64,000 nt of DNA from Alistipes sp. (GTDB taxonomy: Bacteria > Bacteroidota > Bacteroidia > Bacteroidales > Rikenellaceae), in contig JAHHQK010000007.1 of NCBI GenBank assembly GCA_020026435.1, positions 1-64,000 on the forward strand, written 5' to 3'. Of the stretch, positions 35,908-44,940 are shown piece by piece. Under the pieces are notes generated by a model. The model saw nothing but the letters and a program-made list of their open reading frames with translations. It ran no database searches and was not told the origin of the DNA. Positions within the stretch are counted from its first letter, which is position 1, and each line of letters starts with the position of its first letter. Position numbers and translations under genes: made by a program.

Positions 35908-36626
35908 TGGCAAAACCTTATCATACTCAACAGAGTAAGAAGACCGAAGTGAAGGCTATGTTCGACAACATAGCGCCTCACTACGACATGCTGAACCACA
36001 CGCTTTCGTGTAATATCGACCGCCTGTGGCGTCGCTGCGTGGTGCGCATCGTCGCCCGCAGCAATCCCCGAACGATCCTCGACCTGGCCACCGGAACGGG
36101 TGACCTGGCCATCAACCTCTCAAGGCATATCCCCGCGGCGAAGGTCCTCGGTGTGGACCTCTCGGAGGGGATGCTGGAGGTGGCCCGCCGCAAGGTGGGG
36201 GAGTTGGGGTTGGAGGACCGCGTTGCCCTGGAGCAGGGCGACGGCGAGCACCTCAACCTGGAAACGGCTTCGGTCGATGTGGCCACGGTGGCCTTCGGCG
36301 TGCGCAACTTCGGCGACCTGCAGGCCGGCCTGCGCGAGCTGGCCCGTGTGGTGCGCCCGGGGGGCAAGGTGGTGATCCTGGAATTCTCGCGTCCGCAGAA
36401 CCGGGTGTTCCGGGCCTTGTATGAGTTCTATTCCTATAAGATCCTGCCGCGGATCGGAGGGGCGGTTTCCCACGACAAACGCGCCTACGAATACCTGCCC
36501 GAATCGGTGGGGGAGTTCCCCCTGCCGCCCGCATTCCTGGAGATCCTCTCCGAGGCGGGCTTCCGCAACTGTCGCGCCTGCAGTCAGACGTTCGGGATCG
36601 CACAAATCTATATCGGGGAACGATGA
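35907..36626 (+). CDS. menG: Demethylmenaquinone/ubiquinone methyltransferase
   Basis: Last step of menaquinone synthesis: SAM-dependent C-methylation of demethylmenaquinone. The 239 residues begin TEVKAMFDNIAPHYDMLN, the family signature, followed by the SAM-binding LDLATGTGDLAINL (about 60-73), GVDLSEGMLEVARRKV, the VATVAFGVRNFGDL segment (about 128-141) and the C-terminal YEYLPESVGEFPLPP. In this phylum menaquinone is the respiratory quinone, so menG is a better name than ubiE. ATG 35907 overlaps the stop of the permease gene (TAATG). The next gene starts within its last codons. Confidence 0.94.
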   Translation: MAKPYHTQQSKKTEVKAMFDNIAPHYDMLNHTLSCNIDRLWRRCVVRIVARSNPRTILDLATGTGDLAINLSRHIPAAKVLGVDLSEGMLEVARRKVGELGLEDRVALEQGDGEHLNLETASVDVATVAFGVRNFGDLQAGLRELARVVRPGGKVVILEFSRPQNRVFRALYEFYSYKILPRIGGAVSHDKRAYEYLPESVGEFPLPPAFLEILSEAGFRNCRACSQTFGIAQIYIGER

Positions 36627-37129
36627 GACGCTTTTGGATGTGGGGACTGCTGCTCGTATTGGCGGCCTCCCTGGGTTCGTGCCGCAAGGCGGTGGAGAAG
36701 GCCCGTCGCAATATCCGTGTGGAGGCCGTGGAGGGAGTTCGTCTCCAGGGGCTTACGGGTGCCGAGCTGGCTGTAAAGCTGACCAACGACACGGGTCACA
36801 AGCTGGTGCTCAAGGAGATGACCCTCGATGTCAACTACGGGGAGAGCTGTGCCGTGACGGCCGTTCTGAAGGAGCGCGTCGAGGTCGAACCCCACTGGGC
36901 GGGGACGGTCAAAAGCCACTGGCAGCTCAAGATCGCGAATCCGATGACGCTCTACGCCCTCACCAAGCGGGTGATGCGTCACGATCTGTCGAAGGTCACG
37001 GTTTCGTTCCAACTGAAGGGCCGCGGAGGTCCCGTGCCTGTAAATATTTCGCAGGAAAAGGTGGAACTCTCGAGATTTTTGAATACCTTTGGAGTAAATA
37101 TTGACGATATTTTAAATTATATCAAGTGA
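36623..37129 (+). CDS. LEA14-like lipoprotein
   Basis: A 168-residue lipoprotein: lipobox ASLGSC (Cys about 20), then a beta-sandwich with the pattern of LEA-type 2 or WHy domains (VEGVRLQGLTGAELAVKLTNDTGHKLVLKEMTLDVNYGESC), ending LNTFGVNIDDILNYIK. The function is unknown. It overlaps menG by 4 bases and the following gene by TGATG, so it is tightly coupled in a four-gene operon. Confidence 0.8.
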   Translation: MRRFWMWGLLLVLAASLGSCRKAVEKARRNIRVEAVEGVRLQGLTGAELAVKLTNDTGHKLVLKEMTLDVNYGESCAVTAVLKERVEVEPHWAGTVKSHWQLKIANPMTLYALTKRVMRHDLSKVTVSFQLKGRGGPVPVNISQEKVELSRFLNTFGVNIDDILNYIK

Positions 37130-37584
37130 TGCGTAAGATACTCTCTTCCATATTTCTGATCCTGGGCTTGGGCATTTTTTCGACCGAGGCCCAGACGATT
37201 GAGACCTTCAAGAACCGTTTGGCCCAGCCCGTGGGTGCGGAGGCGGCCCGTGTGACGGCCACGGAACATGGCGATGCGGCCCGTGCGGTGGCTGCCGATT
37301 CCAAACAGGTGGGCCGCTATCGTTTCCGGGGGTATCGCGTCTGCATCTTCTTCGACAACGGCCAGACCGCCCGTGCCGAAGCCGTGGAGGCCAAGTCGAA
37401 ATTCGAGGAGAACTTCCCTGAGATTCCCGTATATATGGTCTATGAGAACCCTTACTTCAAGGTGACGGTCGGCAATTGCCTCACCTCCGAGGAGGCCATC
37501 ATCCTCAAGGAGCATGTGTCGGGACTTTTCCCAAAGGCTTTCTTCAAGAAGGAGGAACTTACGGCGGCCGATCTGCTGCGATAG
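37129..37584 (+). CDS. Secreted SPOR-like protein
   Basis: A 151-residue protein with a signal peptide (RKILSSIFLILGLGIFSTEAQ) and a C-terminal domain resembling the SPOR fold that binds denuded peptidoglycan: YRFRGYRVCIFFDNGQTARAEAVEAKSKF and NPYFKVTVGNCLTSEEAIILKEHV. The domain has the beta-alpha-beta repeat of SPOR but is weak by eye. ATG 37129 overlaps the stop of the lipoprotein gene; an upstream GTG at 37126 is less likely. It ends the permease-menG operon. Confidence 0.7.
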   Translation: MRKILSSIFLILGLGIFSTEAQTIETFKNRLAQPVGAEAARVTATEHGDAARAVAADSKQVGRYRFRGYRVCIFFDNGQTARAEAVEAKSKFEENFPEIPVYMVYENPYFKVTVGNCLTSEEAIILKEHVSGLFPKAFFKKEELTAADLLR

Positions 37585-38076
37585 ACGGGAGCGGGTGCCG
37601 ACTCTCCGCGTAAGGTGTGGGGCTTGCTCCGGGAAGTTTTGCGATCGGATTTGTATATTTCGCGATTTCCCCCGTGTGGAGGACTTTGCAAATCTCTCCG
37701 TAAATTACGGTATGTTAGCCTAAAAGTGTTGGTAGCCCTTCTGTTGATTTAATAGATTTCAGGCAGACAGAATCATCATGGTTTTGTCTGCCTTTTCTTT
37801 CGTCTGTTCCCCATATTTCTAAAATATAAATACCTCTTCGTATGTTCCCGAGGAAGTAGAGTGCAGAGTAGCTGGTATTTTCAGCTGTCGGAGGAGTAGG
37901 ATCATAGGTTTTCCACCTCCGTTTTTTTAGATTTTCTGTCGTTGTCTTGCACGAATATTTGCCAAAATCCTTGAAATGCCTCTGCGAGAATCCCCGGTGC
38001 AGCCTTAACTTATCCTTTAAATGTCCGGGAAAGGATTTCATGTTTCCGTATGCTCCGTGGGGACCGGGCATGGAAA
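37585..38076. other. Spacer between the SPOR-like gene and trxA
   Basis: Nearly 500 bases without a credible gene. It contains hairpin repeat copy B (37717-37800). A minus-strand open frame of 130 codons spans most of it, but it crosses the trxA terminator and its end is the hairpin repeat itself, so I do not take it as a gene. The part after 37800 is AT-rich. Confidence 0.6.
37717..37800 (+). repeat. Dispersed hairpin repeat, copy B
   Basis: Homologous to 9390-9472 over the whole length. The hairpin GGCAGACA (37762-37769) with TGTCTGCC (37785-37792) has G-C where copy A has A-T at the closing pair, and the next inner pairs are kept (one as G-U), so the stem is conserved while the bases change. 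A T-rich tract follows. It lies 130 bases past the SPOR-like gene and could be that operon's terminator. Confidence 0.8.
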
Positions 38077-38103
38077 AAGGCGGCCGATGATTCGACCGCC
38101 TTG
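38077..38103 (-). terminator. Terminator of trxA
   Basis: AAGGCGG (38078 on) pairs with CCGCCTT (to about 38103) around a short loop. On the minus strand a T run follows the stem. Confidence 0.8.
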
Positions 38104-38128
38104 GCATATATCCGTTAGGGGAGAGGGC

Positions 38129-38443
38129 TTAGAACAATTTCTCGAGCTTCTCCTTGAGTGCCTCTTTCGAGCAGGCGCCGACCTGCTTGTCGACCATCTT
38201 GCCGCCTTTGAGGAAGATGATGGTCGGGATGTTGCGTACGCCGTACTCCATCGTGATGTCGTCGTTGTCCTCCACGTCGCACTTGCCGATCACGGCACGG
38301 TCGCCGTACTCCTCGGCCAGCTCGTCGACGATGGGAGCCATCATGCGGCAGGGGCCGCACCACTCAGCCCAAAAGTCGATCAATACGGGTTTGTCCGATG
38401 CAAGTACCTCCTGGTAGTTGTCTTTGTTGATTGCTAATGCCAT
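38129..38443 (-). CDS. trxA: Thioredoxin
   Basis: Cytoplasmic dithiol reductant. 104 residues with the active site WAEWCGPCRMMAP (about 25-37), the cis-Pro loop VRNIPTIIFLKGG (about 69-81) and the C-terminal helix. It lies 43 bases after dnaE on the same strand, in which no typical -7 box is seen, so it may be co-transcribed with dnaE. A hairpin terminator follows. Confidence 0.97.
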   Translation of the reverse strand: MALAINKDNYQEVLASDKPVLIDFWAEWCGPCRMMAPIVDELAEEYGDRAVIGKCDVEDNDDITMEYGVRNIPTIIFLKGGKMVDKQVGACSKEALKEKLEKLF

Positions 38444-38486
38444 AGTTGAAAAAATTTTATAGTGTTATTAATGTTTCATTCAAGCG

Positions 38487-41400
38487 TTAAGCCAGCGTGA
38501 AATTTATGTCGTTTTCCTCGAGGAACTCCACCAGCTTGGGGGTGAGGTTCACCTTGTAGCCCTTCGACAGGAGGTTCAGCACGACGCCGGACTGGTCGTC
38601 ATACACCTTGATCTTGAGCAGAGTCTTGCCCTTCGACTTGGTCACCTGGGCTTTCAGCTCGTCGATCAGTGTGCGGTTCACCTCTCTGAGGGGCAAAATT
38701 ACATATAAATTTTTAATCATCGTATCCCGCACCTCCGATAATTGCTTTATGGCGAGAATTTTGAACTCCAGTTCATCCTCCCGGTACATCTTGGGCTGGA
38801 TCTTGCCGTGGAGCATCAGGAAATAATCCTTGTAGAGGAACTGTCGGAATTGTTCGTAATCCTTCGAGAAGAGGGCGAATTCGTGGGATCCGTTGTAGTC
38901 CTCGATCGTGAATTTTCCCCAGGGCTTGCCCGTGCGGGAGATCAGGTTCTGGGCGTTGGTCACCATGCCGGCCAGCGAGATCTCCTGACCGTTGAGCCGC
39001 TGGAGATCGTCCAGGTCGCTGAGCTGGTATTGGCACATATGGTCGATGATCACCTTGTAGTCATCCAAAGGGTGTGCCGAAAGATAGAGTCCGATCACCT
39101 CGCGTTCCCGGGTGAGGGTCTCCATCTGTCCCCACTGCTCGCAGGAAGGCAGCTGGGGGTGGGGTATGTCGACTTCGCCCATGCCGCCGAAGAGGCTCTG
39201 CTGGGCGTTGTTCTGCTCGGTCTGGTAGCGTTGGCCGTAGCGGACGAGCTGTTCGATGTAGCTCATGGGGTTGTTGTCGCGCGAGTCGAGTCCGAAGAAC
39301 ATGCTGCGGTGGAACTCGACGATCGAGTCGAAGGCTCCGGCCAGTGCCAGGTTCTCCAGACACTTGCGGTTGACGGTCGAGAAGTTGACGCGCTCCATGA
39401 AGTCGAAGATGTCCTTGTAGCGTCCGTTCTTCTCCCTCTCCTCGATGATGGCGGCCACGGCGGCCTCGCCCACACCCTTGATGGCGGCCAGACCGAATCT
39501 CACGTCGCCCTTTTTGTTCGACGAGAAGGTCGGCTGCGACTCGTTGATGTCGGGGCCCATCACACGGATTCCCATGCGTTTGCACTCGCTCATGTAGACG
39601 GTCAGCTGCTTGATGTCGGCCAGGTTTCGGCTCAGCAGGGCGGCCATGAACTCCGACGGGTAGTGTGCCTTGAGGTATCCGGTCTGATAGGCCACATAGG
39701 CGTAGCAGGTCGAGTGCGATTTGTTGAAGGCGTAGGATGCAAAGGCCTCCCAGTCGCCCCAGATCTTGTCGCAGATCTTCTCGTCGTGTCCGCGCTCCTT
39801 ACATCCGGCGATGAACTTGGGCTTCATCTTGTCCAGCACGTCGCGTTTCTTCTTACCCATGGCCTTACGCAGGGTGTCGGCCTCGCCGCCGGTGAATCCG
39901 GCGAGTTTCTGCGAGAGCAACATCACCTGCTCCTGGTAGACCGTGATGCCGTACGTGTCGCTCAGATACTCCTCCATGTCGGCGATCTCGTAGGTCACCG
40001 GCTCGGTGCCCTGCTTGCGGGCGATGAAGTTGGGGATATACTCCATGGGGCCCGGACGGTAGAGGGCATTCATGGCGATGAGATCCTCGAAACGGTTGGG
40101 TTTGAGGTTCTTCAGGTGTTTTTTCATGCCTGGGGACTCGAACTGGAACAGCCCCGTCGTCTCGCCTCGGGCAAAGACTCCGTAGGTCTTGGCGTCGTCC
40201 AGCGGGATCTCGTCGATCTTGCAGTCCACGCCGTGGACCTTCTTGATGTTGTCCAGGGCGTCCTTGATGATCGAGAGGGTACGCAGACCCAGGAAGTCCA
40301 TCTTGATCAGACCGACGCTCTCGACCTCCTTGCCCTCGAACTCCACCACATTCAGATCGGCATCCTTGGCGATGGCCATCGGGGCGAACTTCTCCAGGTC
40401 GTCCTGTCCGATGATCACACCGCAGGCGTGGACACCTGTCTGACGGATCGAGCCTTCGAGTTTCTCGGCATATTTCAGTGTGTTGCGGATCAGCGGGTTC
40501 GATGATTCGCGTTCGGCGGCCAGCTCGGGCGACTCCTTGTAGACGAAGTCGAACGGGGTCTCGCCGTGTTTCTTGTCGGGGGTCACCTTGTCGGGCACCA
40601 GCTTCGAGAGACGGTCGCTCTCGGCCAGGGGCAGTTTCTCGACACGGGCCACATCCTTGATGGCCATCTTCGGGGCCATCGTCCCGAATGTAACGATCTG
40701 GGCCACACGTTTCTGACCGTATTTCTCGACGCAGTAGCGCAGCACGTCGGCACGTCCGTCCTCATCGAAATCCACATCGACATCGGGCAGCGAGATACGC
40801 TCCGGGTTGAGGAATCGCTCGAACAGAAGGTCATATTTTAGCGGGTCGATGTTGGTGATCTTCAGACAGTAGGCCACGGCCGAACCGGCGGCCGAACCAC
40901 GTCCCGGACCTACCGACACCCCCATGTCGCGGGCGGCGCGGATGTAGTCCCACACGATGAGGAAGTAACCCGGGAATCCCATCCATTCGATGGTCTCCAG
41001 CTCGTATTTCAGTCTCTGCTCGACCTTTTCGCCCAGCTCCTCTCCGTAGCGCAGGTGTGCGCCCTTGTAGGTCAGATCCTTCAGGTAGCAGAACTGCTTG
41101 GCCACCATCAGCTTGTCGGTCAGGGTCTTGTCGCCCTCGACCAGATGTTCCAGCTCCTCGACCGTCTTGCAGGCGTCGATCCTGGCGAGCAGATCCTCAT
41201 CCTCGAGTTTCTTGCGGAACGACTCCTTGAGCGGCTCGGGGGCGATCACGAAGTCGGCCGGAGGCGGGAAGTTGGGCATCAGAGGGGCGTGGGTGAGCTT
41301 GTATTCCTCGACCTTGTCGGCGATTTCGAGGGTTGTGGCCAAGGCCTCGGGGTGGTCGGCGAAAAGCTCGGCCATCTCGTCGGGCGATTTGAGGTACTCC

Positions 41401-42143
41401 TGGAAGGTATAGCGCATACGCTTCGGGTCGTCGAGATCCTTGCCCGTGTTCAGACAGATCAGGTGGTCGTGAGCCGGGGCGTCCTCGGCGAGGATGAAGT
41501 GTACGTCGTTCGAGCAGATGTATTTCACGCCGTATTTGGCGGCCAGTTCGAGGATCACCTTGTTCACCCGCACCTGATTGTCGTAGACGTTGGCGTCGCG
41601 TACGGGGTCACCCGACGGGTGGAGCTGCATTTCGAGGTAGTAGTCCTCGCCGAACACCGACTTGAACCACTGCACGGCCTCTTCGGCATGGGGTATGTTG
41701 TCGTGCATGATGGCCTGGGGGATCTCGCCGCCCAGACAGGCCGAGCAGCAGATCAGTCCCTCGTGGTAATCCTTCAGCAACTGTTTGTCGATACGCGGTT
41801 TGTAGTAGAAGCCCTCGGTGAAGGAGTAGGAGACGATCTTGCAGAGGTTGTGGTATCCTTCGAGGTTTTTGGCCAGGAGGATGAGGTGGTCTCCGGCTTT
41901 TTCGTCCTTGTCTTTCTCGAATCGGTTCTTTACGACATAGACTTCGCAACCCAGGATCGGCTTGATGCCTTCGGAGGTTGCCGTATCGTGGAAGTTCTTG
42001 ACACCGTACATATTGCCGTGGTCGGTGATGGCCAAGGCGGTCATGCCGAGGGCTTTGGCCCGCTTGACAAGGGGCTTGATGGCCGAAGCGCCGTCGAGGA
42101 TGGAGTATTGGGTGTGAACGTGAAGGTGTACGAATTGGGGCAT
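38487..42143 (-). CDS. dnaE: DNA polymerase III alpha subunit
   Basis: Replicative polymerase, 1218 residues. An N-terminal PHP domain (HLHVHTQYSILDGA, about 7-20, and ITDHGNMYG), then the polymerase core: GRGSAAGSAVAYCLKITNIDP (about 404-424), the metal-binding PDVDVDFDEDGR (about 445-456), and the palm and finger region FQFESPGMKKHL. A tandem helix-hairpin-helix region lies near 880 (KGVGEAAVAAIIEERE) and an OB-fold near 1020-1110 (ISLAGMVTNAQN). Length and domain order are those of the DnaE1 type. It has a good -7 box. trxA follows. Confidence 0.98.
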   Translation of the reverse strand: MPQFVHLHVHTQYSILDGASAIKPLVKRAKALGMTALAITDHGNMYGVKNFHDTATSEGIKPILGCEVYVVKNRFEKDKDEKAGDHLILLAKNLEGYHNLCKIVSYSFTEGFYYKPRIDKQLLKDYHEGLICCSACLGGEIPQAIMHDNIPHAEEAVQWFKSVFGEDYYLEMQLHPSGDPVRDANVYDNQVRVNKVILELAAKYGVKYICSNDVHFILAEDAPAHDHLICLNTGKDLDDPKRMRYTFQEYLKSPDEMAELFADHPEALATTLEIADKVEEYKLTHAPLMPNFPPPADFVIAPEPLKESFRKKLEDEDLLARIDACKTVEELEHLVEGDKTLTDKLMVAKQFCYLKDLTYKGAHLRYGEELGEKVEQRLKYELETIEWMGFPGYFLIVWDYIRAARDMGVSVGPGRGSAAGSAVAYCLKITNIDPLKYDLLFERFLNPERISLPDVDVDFDEDGRADVLRYCVEKYGQKRVAQIVTFGTMAPKMAIKDVARVEKLPLAESDRLSKLVPDKVTPDKKHGETPFDFVYKESPELAAERESSNPLIRNTLKYAEKLEGSIRQTGVHACGVIIGQDDLEKFAPMAIAKDADLNVVEFEGKEVESVGLIKMDFLGLRTLSIIKDALDNIKKVHGVDCKIDEIPLDDAKTYGVFARGETTGLFQFESPGMKKHLKNLKPNRFEDLIAMNALYRPGPMEYIPNFIARKQGTEPVTYEIADMEEYLSDTYGITVYQEQVMLLSQKLAGFTGGEADTLRKAMGKKKRDVLDKMKPKFIAGCKERGHDEKICDKIWGDWEAFASYAFNKSHSTCYAYVAYQTGYLKAHYPSEFMAALLSRNLADIKQLTVYMSECKRMGIRVMGPDINESQPTFSSNKKGDVRFGLAAIKGVGEAAVAAIIEEREKNGRYKDIFDFMERVNFSTVNRKCLENLALAGAFDSIVEFHRSMFFGLDSRDNNPMSYIEQLVRYGQRYQTEQNNAQQSLFGGMGEVDIPHPQLPSCEQWGQMETLTREREVIGLYLSAHPLDDYKVIIDHMCQYQLSDLDDLQRLNGQEISLAGMVTNAQNLISRTGKPWGKFTIEDYNGSHEFALFSKDYEQFRQFLYKDYFLMLHGKIQPKMYREDELEFKILAIKQLSEVRDTMIKNLYVILPLREVNRTLIDELKAQVTKSKGKTLLKIKVYDDQSGVVLNLLSKGYKVNLTPKLVEFLEENDINFTLA

Positions 42144-42162
42144 TGTGTCAAAATTTTAGGAA

Positions 42163-42170
42163 CAAAGATA
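42163..42170 (-). promoter_or_regulatory. dnaE promoter -7 box
   Basis: Minus strand TATCTTTG, 20 bases before the dnaE ATG. The -33 position is weak. Confidence 0.55.
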
Positions 42171-42492
42171 CATCTTTTTTCTAATTATTGCAGTACGTTT
42201 TGTGGCCTCGCGTCCAAAATTTATGGAGGGCCTGTTGCGATTCCGCGCGAGGTATCCCGGAGGTGGCTGCGGTCAACAGAAGGCACGGGGGGGCGGAGAC
42301 TTAGGCCGGGATGTTCGTGAGGGGCCGCTTTCGGTGGCTACGGATCAGGGAGCGGTCTGTGGGGCGAAAATGTGGGGTGATGTCGTGGAGTGGCGAGGGC
42401 GGAAGTACGCGGGGCTTCGGAGATGAGAGAACTGGCCGTTTACCCCTTACTCGTGAAATTTTATCCCGCGGGGTGGAAAAATCGGCAGGGAA
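42171..42492. other. Gene-free spacer between dnaE and the DUF2007 gene
   Basis: About 320 GC-rich bases. The DUF2007 frame is open leftward to 42311, but that part translates to Arg/Gly-rich sequence unlike a protein. No other signal seen. Confidence 0.6.
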
Positions 42493-42524
42493 CTTGCATT
42501 TTACGTGGAAAATACATATCTTTA
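42493..42524 (+). promoter_or_regulatory. Promoter of the DUF2007 gene
   Basis: CTTG (42493-42496), 20 bases, TATCTTTA (42517-42524), 23 bases before ATG 42548. This placement excludes an upstream start. Confidence 0.6.
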
Positions 42525-42547
42525 AACACCGAAAAACCTTATTAGCC

Positions 42548-42757
42548 ATGAAAGACGAGAGAGGTGTTGTAATTGCGGAGTACAACAGTATTATGGAAGC
42601 TGAGATCAGCAAATCGATGCTTGAAAGTGCAGGTATCGAGTCGACGATCCGCAACGAATTCATGTCGACGACGATTCCGACCGGTATTGCTCCCGCACAA
42701 CTTGTGGTTCGGGAAGAGGACGAGGAGAATGCCCGTAAATTATTGAATAACCGTTAG
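42548..42757 (+). CDS. DUF2007 family protein
   Basis: A 69-residue protein: VVIAEYNSIMEAEISKSMLESAGI then APAQLVVREEDEENARKLL, the PII-like fold of DUF2007 (putative signal-transducing protein), whose ligand is not established. ATG 42548 begins the domain at once and follows a promoter; the longer open frame from 42311 is noise. It is monocistronic with a terminator 40 bases on. Confidence 0.83.
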   Translation: MKDERGVVIAEYNSIMEAEISKSMLESAGIESTIRNEFMSTTIPTGIAPAQLVVREEDEENARKLLNNR

Positions 42758-42798
42758 CTTACAGTCTTGTCCCGGGATGTGGACAGGGCATGAAATGA

Positions 42799-42852
42799 AA
42801 AATCTCCGTCGGGAAGCTCTGAATCAGGGATCTTCCGGCGGAGATTTCTTGT
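42799..42852 (+). terminator. Terminator of the DUF2007 gene
   Basis: AAATCTCCG (42799-42807) pairs with CGGAGATTT (42839-42847), with GGAAG/CTTCC continuing inward. Followed by a short T-containing tract. The rest of the spacer to 43030 is T/C-rich with no gene. Confidence 0.8.
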
Positions 42853-43030
42853 TGAGGCCGTTGTGGACCGCTCTGTCGCATCATTTCTTTTCACCTCCTT
42901 GTTGCCGTTTTTCTGTCTCTCCGTCTTGTCCTCTCGAACATCTGCTCTTTCTCACTTATTTGTGCCCCGTACGCCCGCTTGGTCTGGAAAAAAGCGAAAA
43001 GATCAATATTTCCGCAGCCTATAAACGAAA

Positions 43031-43062
43031 CAAGCAGGCCGACCCTTGGGGGCGCCTGCTTG
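43031..43062 (-). terminator. Terminator of the DUF368/aroE operon
   Basis: CAAGCAGGC (43031-43039) pairs with GCCTGCTTG (43054-43062), about 65 bases past the aroE stop. Confidence 0.8.
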
Positions 43063-43125
43063 AAAACTTAAGAATCGCGAGGAAGACCTTCCCGTCACTT
43101 GGCTGTTCTTCCCACCACTTGCGGA

Positions 43126-43863
43126 TTATTCGTTCCAGATCCGCCACGAGGCTTCGGCCTGGGCTTCGAGCATCACGCGCCCGTTGCGCACATGAGCCCC
43201 GCGCTGCATGGCGAAGTCGAGGAATTGTGTCACCTCGGGGTTGTAGACCAGATCCAGCACATAATGCTCGGGCGTGAGGAAGGCATAGGGGATGCGGGGT
43301 GCCTCCTCCACATCGGGAAAAGTCCCCACGGGGGTGGCGTTGATCACCAGCTTCGACTGCTCCACGACCTCGCACGGCAGATTGTCGTAGGTGTAGTTGC
43401 CGCGGCAGGCGTCACGGGATACGATCCCGAAGGGGATCTCCCGCTCGGCGAGGGCATACTGCACGGCCTGGGATGCCCCTCCCGTGCCCAGGATCAACGC
43501 CTGCTCGGGTTGCGTCCCCTCCAGAAGGTCGTTGAGCGTGGCCCTCAGTCCGATGATGTCGGTGTTGTGCCCCACCAGACGGCCGTCGGCATGACGGCGG
43601 ATACAGTTCACCGCCCCGATCACCTCTGCATCGTAGGAGAGGGAGTCGAGATAGGGGATCACCTCACATTTGTAGGGGATCGTGACGTTGAGCCCGCACA
43701 ACGAGGGATGCTCCTCCAGAAGCCGGGGCAGATCCTCGATTCCCTCCAGCTCGTAGAGCGTGTATTCGTGGTCGTAGAGTCCCTCCTCGCGGAATTTGCG
43801 GTTGAAGTATTCGGCCGATGCCGAGTGGCGGACCGGGCGGCCGATCAGTCCGAAACTGCGCAT
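43126..43863 (-). CDS. aroE: Shikimate dehydrogenase
   Basis: NADPH-dependent reduction of 3-dehydroshikimate in aromatic amino acid synthesis. 245 residues, a little short of the usual 270. Motifs: SASAEYFNRKF (about 14-24), NVTIPYKCEVI with the catalytic Lys (about 58-68), GAVNCIRR, GHNTDIIGLRATL, the nucleotide-binding ILGTGGASQAVQYAL (about 123-137) and NATPVGTFPD (about 175-184). It starts 4 bases after the DUF368 gene and ends in a terminator. Confidence 0.95.
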   Translation of the reverse strand: MRSFGLIGRPVRHSASAEYFNRKFREEGLYDHEYTLYELEGIEDLPRLLEEHPSLCGLNVTIPYKCEVIPYLDSLSYDAEVIGAVNCIRRHADGRLVGHNTDIIGLRATLNDLLEGTQPEQALILGTGGASQAVQYALAEREIPFGIVSRDACRGNYTYDNLPCEVVEQSKLVINATPVGTFPDVEEAPRIPYAFLTPEHYVLDLVYNPEVTQFLDFAMQRGAHVRNGRVMLEAQAEASWRIWNE

Positions 43864-43867
43864 GATT

Positions 43868-44809
43868 CTATTGCTCTTTGTTCTTTACGAGGAAACGGGC
43901 TGCAAGTTCGATGCCGTAGATCGTGAAGAATCCCACGAGACAGAGCCCCGCAGCCTGCCACAGGTGGGCTTCCCCGCCGACGAGTGTTTCGTAGTGGGCG
44001 GGCGAGATGTTGGCCTCGATCAGCGGCATGACCTTTCCGTGGCTGTCGACATAGGTCTCGACCACCTCTTTCCAGGGCCACACCTTGTTGAGCGATCCCA
44101 GCATGAAACCCATCAGCAGTGCCACCGTCAGATCGTGGTAGTGCTTCAGAAGCCACGACAGCAGGTGTGAGAAGGAGATGATTCCGCCCAATGCACCGAT
44201 GCCGAATATGACGATTACATAGAGATTCAGATCGCTGATGGCCTGGATAACGAACAGGTACTTGCCCAGCAGGAGCAGGATGAATGCACCCGATATTCCG
44301 GGGAGGATCATGGCGCAGATGGCAATGGCACCCGACAGCATGATGAACCACCAGTCGTTGGGCGTCTCGGCGGGAGTGGCGATGGTGATCCACCACGCGA
44401 TGCCGATACCCAGCAACATGGAGGTGACGCTCTTCACATCCCATTTGCCGATCTCGCGGGCCACCATGAGTGCCGAGGCGATGATCAGTCCGAAGAAGAA
44501 CGCCCAGATCAGAATCGGGTGGTTGGTCAGCAGATAGGTCATCAGCCGTGCCAGCGTGAAGATCGCCGTGCCGATACCTATGAAGAGCGGCAGGAGGAAG
44601 TCCCCGTTGATGTGACGCCAGAAGTCGCCGAAACGACCCGTGAACAACAGTCTTACGGCCTCGGGGTTGACCTTGCGGATCGAGTCGATCAACTCTTCGT
44701 AGATTCCCGAGATAAAGGCGATCGTGCCACCCGAGACTCCGGGGACCACATCGGCCATACCCATGGCGCAGCCTTTCAGGGCCAGGGTCAGAGATTGGAA
44801 TAATTTCAT
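43868..44809 (-). CDS. DUF368 membrane protein (PopT-type polyprenyl-phosphate translocase family)
   Basis: A 313-residue protein with about eight membrane helices. The GMADVVPGVSGGTIAFISGIYEELI segment (about 18-41) is the DUF368 signature, and a related segment lies further on (ILPGISGAFILLLLGKY), a repeat pair of an inverted-repeat transporter. DUF368/PopT proteins were recently linked to recycling undecaprenyl phosphate across the membrane; that role is taken from relatives. I chose ATG 44809 because the residues upstream are Arg-rich and unlike the family, and the promoter lies upstream. It precedes aroE in one operon. Confidence 0.88.
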   Translation of the reverse strand: MKLFQSLTLALKGCAMGMADVVPGVSGGTIAFISGIYEELIDSIRKVNPEAVRLLFTGRFGDFWRHINGDFLLPLFIGIGTAIFTLARLMTYLLTNHPILIWAFFFGLIIASALMVAREIGKWDVKSVTSMLLGIGIAWWITIATPAETPNDWWFIMLSGAIAICAMILPGISGAFILLLLGKYLFVIQAISDLNLYVIVIFGIGALGGIISFSHLLSWLLKHYHDLTVALLMGFMLGSLNKVWPWKEVVETYVDSHGKVMPLIEANISPAHYETLVGGEAHLWQAAGLCLVGFFTIYGIELAARFLVKNKEQ

Positions 44810-44860
44810 TTCTTCAGTTTGAAAGCGTAAGGACGACAAAACGGTCTGTGCTCTCCTAAA

Positions 44861-44895
44861 AAATAATCTCCGCATTCGAGAGTCCGAAGCGGAGA
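44861..44895 (-). terminator. Terminator-like hairpin in the DUF368 leader
   Basis: TCTCCGC (44867-44873) pairs with GCGGAGA (44889-44895), and inside it TTCG pairs with CGAA around AGAGTC. On the minus strand the stem is followed by TTATTTTTT. It lies between the stop of the DUF3276 gene (45013) and the DUF368 start, and downstream of the only strong promoter there, so it may end the DUF3276 transcript or act as an attenuator for the DUF368 operon. Confidence 0.65.
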
Positions 44896-44940
44896 CAGTC
44901 GGTCTGACTGAACCGTAAATCGTCGGATGAATATTTCCGA

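Noticed and set aside
37715..38107. 130-codon minus-strand frame ending in a tail shared with a frame at 9362-9730
   Set aside because: The shared tail is the hairpin repeat. Changes between copies are not at third codon positions, and the frames cross terminators.
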